A DNA stretch of 43,376 nt from Bacillota bacterium. Its GTDB lineage: Bacteria; Bacillota; Clostridia; Christensenellales; UMGS416. Below are positions 39,289-43,376 of the stretch, piece after piece (within the stretch, counting starts at the first letter, position 1; each line of letters opens with the position of its first letter). The position numbers were made by a program, and so were the translations under genes. The stretch is taken from positions 1 through 43,376 of the forward strand of contig JAEEJN010000104.1 in assembly GCA_016281935.1 (NCBI GenBank), given 5' to 3'. Under the pieces are notes generated by a model. That model did not search any database. It was given only the letters and a program-made list of their open reading frames with translations, and was not told the DNA's origin.

Positions 39289-39352
39289 ATCCGGTCTTGG
39301 GTGTTCTTTCGGATCTCTTATACCGCAAGGCCGTTCATCCCGCTCGCGGGAT

Positions 39353-40615
39353 CTATTCCCCCTGTTCGTTCAGGAACTCATCCATGCGTACCAGTTCGCC
39401 GTCCTTCAGGCGGGACGCCTCCGCCGCGAATGCCACGTAGTGAGATTCCGCGGAACGTGCGATCGTCGTGATGGAAGAACTGTCGAAATCATCTCCCCTG
39501 TAATAGCGGACGACGTCGTGCATGAGGCCCGCGTCCCCGCCCCCATGCCCGTCGAAATCGTCGGTCAGGGCATTCAGGTCGATGTCGTGCCGTTCTTCAT
39601 GATAACGCTGCCAGTGCAGATCGTTCGCTTCGAAGTCTCCCCAGATCTCGCCCTCCGTGCACATGACGCGGATCTTTCTCGTCTGGATCTCGTTGAAGCC
39701 GGTCATCGTGAAGGAGACCGTCACGTGGTCCTCCAGCTGCAGGTTCACGATCTGATGGTCGACGACGTCGTTGTCCATCTTCCACACGCAGCGTCCGTAA
39801 TCCGAATGCTTCAGGTTCTCCAGGATGTTCTCCGGCGTGGGTTCGGGCTCAAGCACGTTGCTGGGCCATCCGGGAATGTGTTCCAGATAGAAGCGGGGCG
39901 CGTTGTAGGGACAGTTCTCCACCTTGCAGTCAAGGCAGCGCTCGGCGGAACCTTCCGGCGCGTTCTCCCGGGTAAAATAGTCCAGGGAACCGAAAGAAGA
40001 CACCCGCAGGCACTTTTTGCCCGTGAGCCAGAGGAAGATATCCATATCATGGCAGCACTTGGCGAGGATCATGCAGGAGGAATCCTCTTCCCTGTGCCAG
40101 TTGCCGCGCACGTAGCTGTGGGCCTGATGATAGTATCCCACGTGCTCCGCCGCCTCGATCGTCATGACCCGGCCGAGGATGCCGGAATCCAGGATCCGCT
40201 TGATCTCCTTGTAGAATACGGTGTAGCGCAGGACGTGGCAGATGAAGACCTGTCTTCCCAGGCGTTCCGCCGTCTTCTGGATCTCCGTGACTTCCTCTAT
40301 CCTGTTGGAGATGGGCTTTTCCAGCAGCAAATCATAGCCCAGTTCCATCGCCTTCAGAGCGTGTTCCCTGTGCTGAGCGTCCTGCGTCGTGATCGTCACG
40401 ATGTCGGCGAGCTTCGGCACGGAGAACAGAGCGTCCGCGCTGTCGAAAAGGGCTTCCTCGGGAAGCCCGAGTTTTTTGTTCACGGCGTCGATCCGCTCCC
40501 TGCGGTTGTCCGCGAGCGCCACGATCTCCATATCCTCGGGATAGCGCTCCTGCATGAGAGCATAGCGGGTACCGCGGTTGCCCACACCGCATACGGCAAA
40601 GGTGATCTTTTTCAT
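39353..40615 (-). CDS. Gfo/Idh/MocA family oxidoreductase
   Basis: The 420-residue protein has an N-terminal NAD(P) fold (FAVCGVGNRGTRYA), the EKP motif near residue 99 (LLLEKPISN), and the C-terminal beta-sheet domain. The CCHDMDIFLWLTGK stretch contains the His/Asp seen near the active site in this family. A CLDCKVENCPY cysteine cluster occurs in a subset of members. These enzymes oxidise or reduce sugars and inositols; the substrate is not predictable. The start ATG has GGAGG 5 bp upstream. It lies 12 bp after the EamA transporter gene, suggesting a sugar or metabolite uptake and use pair. Confidence 0.9.
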   Translation of the reverse strand: MKKITFAVCGVGNRGTRYALMQERYPEDMEIVALADNRRERIDAVNKKLGLPEEALFDSADALFSVPKLADIVTITTQDAQHREHALKAMELGYDLLLEKPISNRIEEVTEIQKTAERLGRQVFICHVLRYTVFYKEIKRILDSGILGRVMTIEAAEHVGYYHQAHSYVRGNWHREEDSSCMILAKCCHDMDIFLWLTGKKCLRVSSFGSLDYFTRENAPEGSAERCLDCKVENCPYNAPRFYLEHIPGWPSNVLEPEPTPENILENLKHSDYGRCVWKMDNDVVDHQIVNLQLEDHVTVSFTMTGFNEIQTRKIRVMCTEGEIWGDFEANDLHWQRYHEERHDIDLNALTDDFDGHGGGDAGLMHDVVRYYRGDDFDSSSITTIARSAESHYVAFAAEASRLKDGELVRMDEFLNEQGE

Positions 40616-40627
40616 AACTACCTCCGT

Positions 40628-41464
40628 TTATAGGTTGAGCAGCACGAGAGCTGCGAGTATCATAACGAGAGCGACGGCTTTGCGGCGGTCGGGTTTTTCA
40701 CGGAACGCAAGGAAGCCGACGAGGGCCACCAGCACGATCGTACCGACGGAATAGCTGGGATGCGCCACGACGGCGGGAATCGTGTCCAGCGCCTTGAAAA
40801 GGAAGCGGGACGACAGATAGTTCGGCACGCCTATCGCGAGTCCGAAGCCCGCGTCCGCCCATGTGATCGGCTGCTTTTTGACGGCGCACAGTACAAGGCA
40901 CAGGATCAGCGCGGAGAAGAAGATGTAGAAAAGGAACTGATCGGAAAGGGCGGGACTGCCGACCTCTCCGTAGATCTTCGTCATGGAATCCGCGAACCCC
41001 CCGACGAGAAGGAGGGCGATCAGGGGAAGGAGATCCTTTTTCTCCACATGTCCCTTCCCTCCCAGGATCAGGATGGCGGCTACGGCCAGCACCAGTCCGA
41101 CTGCCTGCACCGCCCGCGGCGATTCGCCGAAAAAGAGGACGGACAGGACGACAGGAACGATGACTCCCAGCTTCATGAAGGTCGTGGGAAGCACGAGGCC
41201 GGACCGCGCGATCGTCGCCTGCAGCAGTAGGAAACAGGCGAGGAACAGCACGCCGCCGAGCACGCCCCAGGCCAGCGCGGGAACAAGGCCCGGATCCTTC
41301 GGGAACAGACGTGTCGGGCCGCCCGCGAACGCACCGGCGACGACGCAGCACATGATGTAGTTCGTCGCGAGGCGGGAAACGGAATTGCGGCTGTATTTCT
41401 CGCTGATCCGCATGACGACGCTGACCAGCATGCTGCACAAAACCGCCAGGACCAGATACAGCAT
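40628..41464 (-). CDS. EamA/DMT-superfamily transporter
   Basis: The 278-residue protein has ten hydrophobic segments in two five-helix halves, the DMT/EamA layout. The second half begins near residue 145 after the short charged linker (GGKGHVEKKDLL). Members export or import small metabolites or sugars; the substrate is unknown. GGAGG lies 7 bp before the ATG. It is cotranscribed with the Gfo/Idh/MocA oxidoreductase gene. Confidence 0.87.
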   Translation of the reverse strand: MLYLVLAVLCSMLVSVVMRISEKYSRNSVSRLATNYIMCCVVAGAFAGGPTRLFPKDPGLVPALAWGVLGGVLFLACFLLLQATIARSGLVLPTTFMKLGVIVPVVLSVLFFGESPRAVQAVGLVLAVAAILILGGKGHVEKKDLLPLIALLLVGGFADSMTKIYGEVGSPALSDQFLFYIFFSALILCLVLCAVKKQPITWADAGFGLAIGVPNYLSSRFLFKALDTIPAVVAHPSYSVGTIVLVALVGFLAFREKPDRRKAVALVMILAALVLLNL

Positions 41465-41495
41465 CCGTTTTCCTCCCTCGTTTGATTCTTCTGTT

Positions 41496-41524
41496 ATTGT
41501 ATCACCGAAAGGGCCGGTTTTCCA
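41496..41524 (-). promoter_or_regulatory. Possible promoter for the EamA unit
   Basis: On the minus strand TGGAAA (41524-41519), 17-bp spacer, TACAAT (41501-41496), 32 bp before the ATG. The -35 matches only four of six bases. Confidence 0.4.
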
Positions 41525-41562
41525 TAGACAGACGCAGGTTCTCCTCTTCTTCCTCTGTGCTC

Positions 41563-41591
41563 TTGCAACGGAGATGCTTACAGACTACAAT
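41563..41591 (+). promoter_or_regulatory. Promoter for the gene at 41651
   Basis: TTGCAA (41563-41568), 17-bp spacer, TACAAT (41586-41591), 60 bp before the ATG. Confidence 0.6.
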
Positions 41592-41650
41592 GAAGGCAGG
41601 ACGGATCCCGCAATACCGCAGGATCCGAAGAAAAGAAGGAGGACGCGGAT

Positions 41651-42601
41651 ATGAAGCGTCTTTTCGGTCCCGCGCGCGCTGTGCTCTGCCTGCTGGCGGC
41701 ATTCCTGATCTTCACGATCCATGCCGTACTGCCCGTTTCGGCCAATGCCCCTGCGCCCCGCTTCAATTTCGACATCAGGGTCACGAACGCCCCGGAAGGC
41801 GCCTATGCGGTGGATTTCCTTGTGCCCGGAGACCTGATCCCGGACGGTATCTTTACGGAACTGAACCGGGAAGGGCTCGGGGAAGCCGGTTTCCCGGAAG
41901 ACTGCGAACTGGCGCTCTATGACAGGGACGGGTACGTGAGCTGGCTCACCCACGCAGAGGGAGCACGTCCTCAGGGCATCCTGAAGGAAGCCGAAGGTTT
42001 CCTGTACGTCTGGCAGTATTCCGAAGCATACGACCTCATCACCCGAAGCGACACTGACGTCCGGCTGGCGTTAGTCGACGCCGGAGGCGGCATCCTGTGC
42101 GTATCGGAACCGTTCTCTCCCGCTAAGAGCACGCCGCGGCACTATTACGGGGACATCACCTACGACGCCGCGTCGGGTGCCGTGGAAGCGCCTCAACCGG
42201 CTGACGCATCGAAGGACGGAGATCCGATGGCGGACAAGATCATCTACTCGTTCGTCATCGTGCTCATGCTCATGATCCTCGCGGTCGTGACGATGCTCAT
42301 CGAGCTGGGGATCGCCGCTCTCTTCCGGCTGAAGCCTGTCTGGCACGTGCTCTGGGTCAACCTGATCTCCAATCTGGTCTTCAACACGTCCCTCCTGTAT
42401 TTCTGCTGGCTCCGGTATCCCCCTCTTCCCTACGTGCCTTTCGTGGCTGCAGGTGAAGCGGCCGTCATGCTGATCGAGTTCCTGATCTACACCCGGATCT
42501 ACCGGGAACGGAAGGCCGGGGTCCTCCTCGTCTATTCCGTAGTCGCCAATCTCGTCAGCTGTCTTCTCGCTCTGTTCGCTTCGGCCGTCCTTTTCGGATA
42601 G
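41651..42601 (+). CDS. Unrecognised membrane protein with an extracytoplasmic N-terminal domain
   Basis: The 316-residue protein has an N-terminal signal peptide (about 1-31, ending PVSANA), an extracellular domain of about 160 residues with beta-rich character (FDIRVTNAPEGAYAVDFLVPGDL), and four hydrophobic segments from about 195 to the end. I do not recognise the family. The layout, outer domain first and helices last, is common in small Bacillota membrane proteins encoded alone. AAGGAGG lies 8-9 bp before the ATG. A two-way terminator follows. Confidence 0.75.
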   Translation: MKRLFGPARAVLCLLAAFLIFTIHAVLPVSANAPAPRFNFDIRVTNAPEGAYAVDFLVPGDLIPDGIFTELNREGLGEAGFPEDCELALYDRDGYVSWLTHAEGARPQGILKEAEGFLYVWQYSEAYDLITRSDTDVRLALVDAGGGILCVSEPFSPAKSTPRHYYGDITYDAASGAVEAPQPADASKDGDPMADKIIYSFVIVLMLMILAVVTMLIELGIAALFRLKPVWHVLWVNLISNLVFNTSLLYFCWLRYPPLPYVPFVAAGEAAVMLIEFLIYTRIYRERKAGVLLVYSVVANLVSCLLALFASAVLFG

Positions 42602-42616
42602 AAAGGAATATAAAAC

Positions 42617-42646
42617 AAGATCGGCGGATCTCTCCGCCGATCTTTT
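42617..42646. terminator. Two-way terminator between the membrane protein gene and tyrS
   Basis: A perfect 12-bp stem (42617-42628 and 42633-42644) with a TCTC loop; A-rich on its left side and TTTT on its right, suitable for both convergent genes. Confidence 0.85.
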
Positions 42647-42656
42647 GTCTGTCTGC

Positions 42657-43286
42657 TTATTTCAGGATGACTTTCTGGAAGACCTTCTTGCCCTTGCGGA
42701 TCCGGATGCCCTCACGCAGTTCGTCCGCCGTGAAAGCCATTTCCACGTTCGTCACCTTTTCGTCGTTCACGGATACGCCGCCCTGGGCGATGAGGCGCCG
42801 GGCTTCGCCCTTGCTGGCGGTCAGGCCCGCCGCGACCATGATGTCCAGGAGACCCATGCCGTTCCCGGCCTGGTCGGCCGTCAGCTCGGTCGTGGGCATC
42901 TGATCGTTGGACGCGCCGGAGAACAAGGCGCGCGCCGTGGCCTGCGCCTTGTCCGCCTCTTCCTTTCCGTGCACCAGTTCCGTCAGTTCGTGCGCCAGGA
43001 TCTCCTTCTTCTCGTTGATGCGGGAATCGTCCAACTTCTCCATTTCCTCGATCTCTTCGATCGGGAGGAAGGTGAGCATGCGCAGGCACTTCATGACGTC
43101 CTTGTCGCCCACGTTGCGCCAGTACTGGTAGAAGTCGAAGGGAGACGTCTTGTTGGGATCCAGCCAGACGGCGTTGCCGGCGGTCTTGCCCATCTTGTTG
43201 CCGTTGGAGTCGGTCAGGAGGGTGATCGTCATGGCGTGGGCGTCCTTGCCGAGCTTTCTGCGGATGAGCTCGGTGCCTCCCAGCAT
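42657..43286 (-). CDS. tyrS: Tyrosyl-tRNA synthetase, part after an in-frame TGA
   Basis: The 209 residues match the second half of bacterial TyrRS: GTELIRRK, the KMSKS-like loop KMGKTAGNAVWLD, the anticodon-binding helical domain and a C-terminal S4-type RNA-binding domain (SKGEARRLIAQGGVSVNDEKV). The first ATG of this open part is inside the catalytic domain and has no ribosome site, so it is not a true start. The same frame continues upstream past a TGA at 43295-43293 (GGDDQ-stop-SNM), where TyrRS normally has Trp (DQW). The gene runs out of the window. As tyrS is normally essential, the stop is probably a sequence error or a second, decayed copy. Confidence 0.85.
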   Translation of the reverse strand: MLGGTELIRRKLGKDAHAMTITLLTDSNGNKMGKTAGNAVWLDPNKTSPFDFYQYWRNVGDKDVMKCLRMLTFLPIEEIEEMEKLDDSRINEKKEILAHELTELVHGKEEADKAQATARALFSGASNDQMPTTELTADQAGNGMGLLDIMVAAGLTASKGEARRLIAQGGVSVNDEKVTNVEMAFTADELREGIRIRKGKKVFQKVILK

Positions 43287-43292
43287 GTTGCT

Positions 43293-43376
43293 TCACTGGT
43301 CGTCTCCGCCGAACTGCCGATTGCAGTTCACATGCTGGCACAGATAATAGAAATCATATCTCTGTATGGTCATGTA
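43293..43376 (-). pseudogene. tyrS: Upstream part of tyrS before the in-frame TGA (window edge)
   Basis: Read from the window end, this frame gives YDFYYLCQHVNCNRQFGGDDQ-like sequence (27 codons), matching the TyrRS segment that precedes the DQW motif, and is stopped by TGA at 43295-43293. It joins in frame with the downstream part. The N-terminal part lies outside the window. Confidence 0.75.

Noticed and set aside
39337-39352. Small hairpin ATCCCG/CGGGAT just after the Gfo/Idh/MocA gene
   Set aside because: It has only 6 bp and no T-run on the minus strand, so I do not call it a terminator.
43293-43295. TGA in tyrS as selenocysteine or as Trp by genetic-code change
   Set aside because: The position is a Trp in the family, no selenocysteine element is seen, and TGA ends many intact genes in the window.

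Overview
The window looks like chromosomal DNA of a GC-rich Bacillota bacterium, most likely class Clostridia. Supporting signs are strong AGGAGG ribosome binding sites, TTGACA/TATAAT promoters, a T-box leader, type III glutamine synthetase, LL-diaminopimelate aminotransferase, a split glutamate synthase and a stand-alone rubredoxin. I see no rRNA, tRNA, CRISPR array, insertion sequence or phage gene.

The core (2.0-27.7 kb) is a nitrogen-assimilation island built on two divergent transcription units that share the 385-bp region 20442-20826. Leftward runs a 13-gene, 18-kb unit: glnN (GSIII), an amt-PII fusion, a T-box leader, asnB, glmS, purC, purA, nadE, purB, guaA, pyrG, purF, dapF and dapL, ending at a strong hairpin near 2044. 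Nearly every enzyme in it takes nitrogen from glutamine (asnB, glmS, guaA, pyrG, purF), aspartate (purC, purB, purA), ammonia (glnN, nadE) or glutamate (dapL). Rightward runs a 7-gene unit: glutamate synthase split into three polypeptides, a four-cluster ferredoxin, an FAD/NAD(P)H oxidoreductase, a short and probably impaired GlnA-like protein, and an ANTAR RNA-binding regulator.

Both units start from perfect TTGACA-N17-TATAAT promoters and carry leader terminators. Each terminator overlaps a small hairpin with a six-base loop having A at position 1 and G at position 4 (AAAGGC or AAGGGC), the signature of ANTAR antiterminator targets. The glnN leader has two such hairpins in tandem and the glt leader has one. 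I propose that the ANTAR protein encoded at the end of the glt unit controls both units. Its receiver domain lacks the phosphoacceptor Asp, so its signal probably comes from a partner; the adjacent GlnA-like protein is a candidate.

The right-hand part (27.8-43.4 kb) holds ordinary small units separated by clear hairpin terminators: a MATE exporter; malic enzyme with a 2-hydroxycarboxylate transporter; a GNAT acetyltransferase with a small Nif11-like protein; a TIGR04076-family protein; a membrane protein, methyltransferase and flavodoxin-fold reductase unit; a GH31 glycosidase; rubredoxin; an EamA transporter with a Gfo/Idh/MocA oxidoreductase; and an unknown membrane protein.

Two genes near the window ends carry in-frame stop codons: a lipoprotein gene (TAG at 539-541) and tyrS (TGA at a normally conserved Trp codon, 43293-43295). 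Both stop codons also end intact genes here, so a recoded genetic code is unlikely. Mutation or sequence error is more probable.
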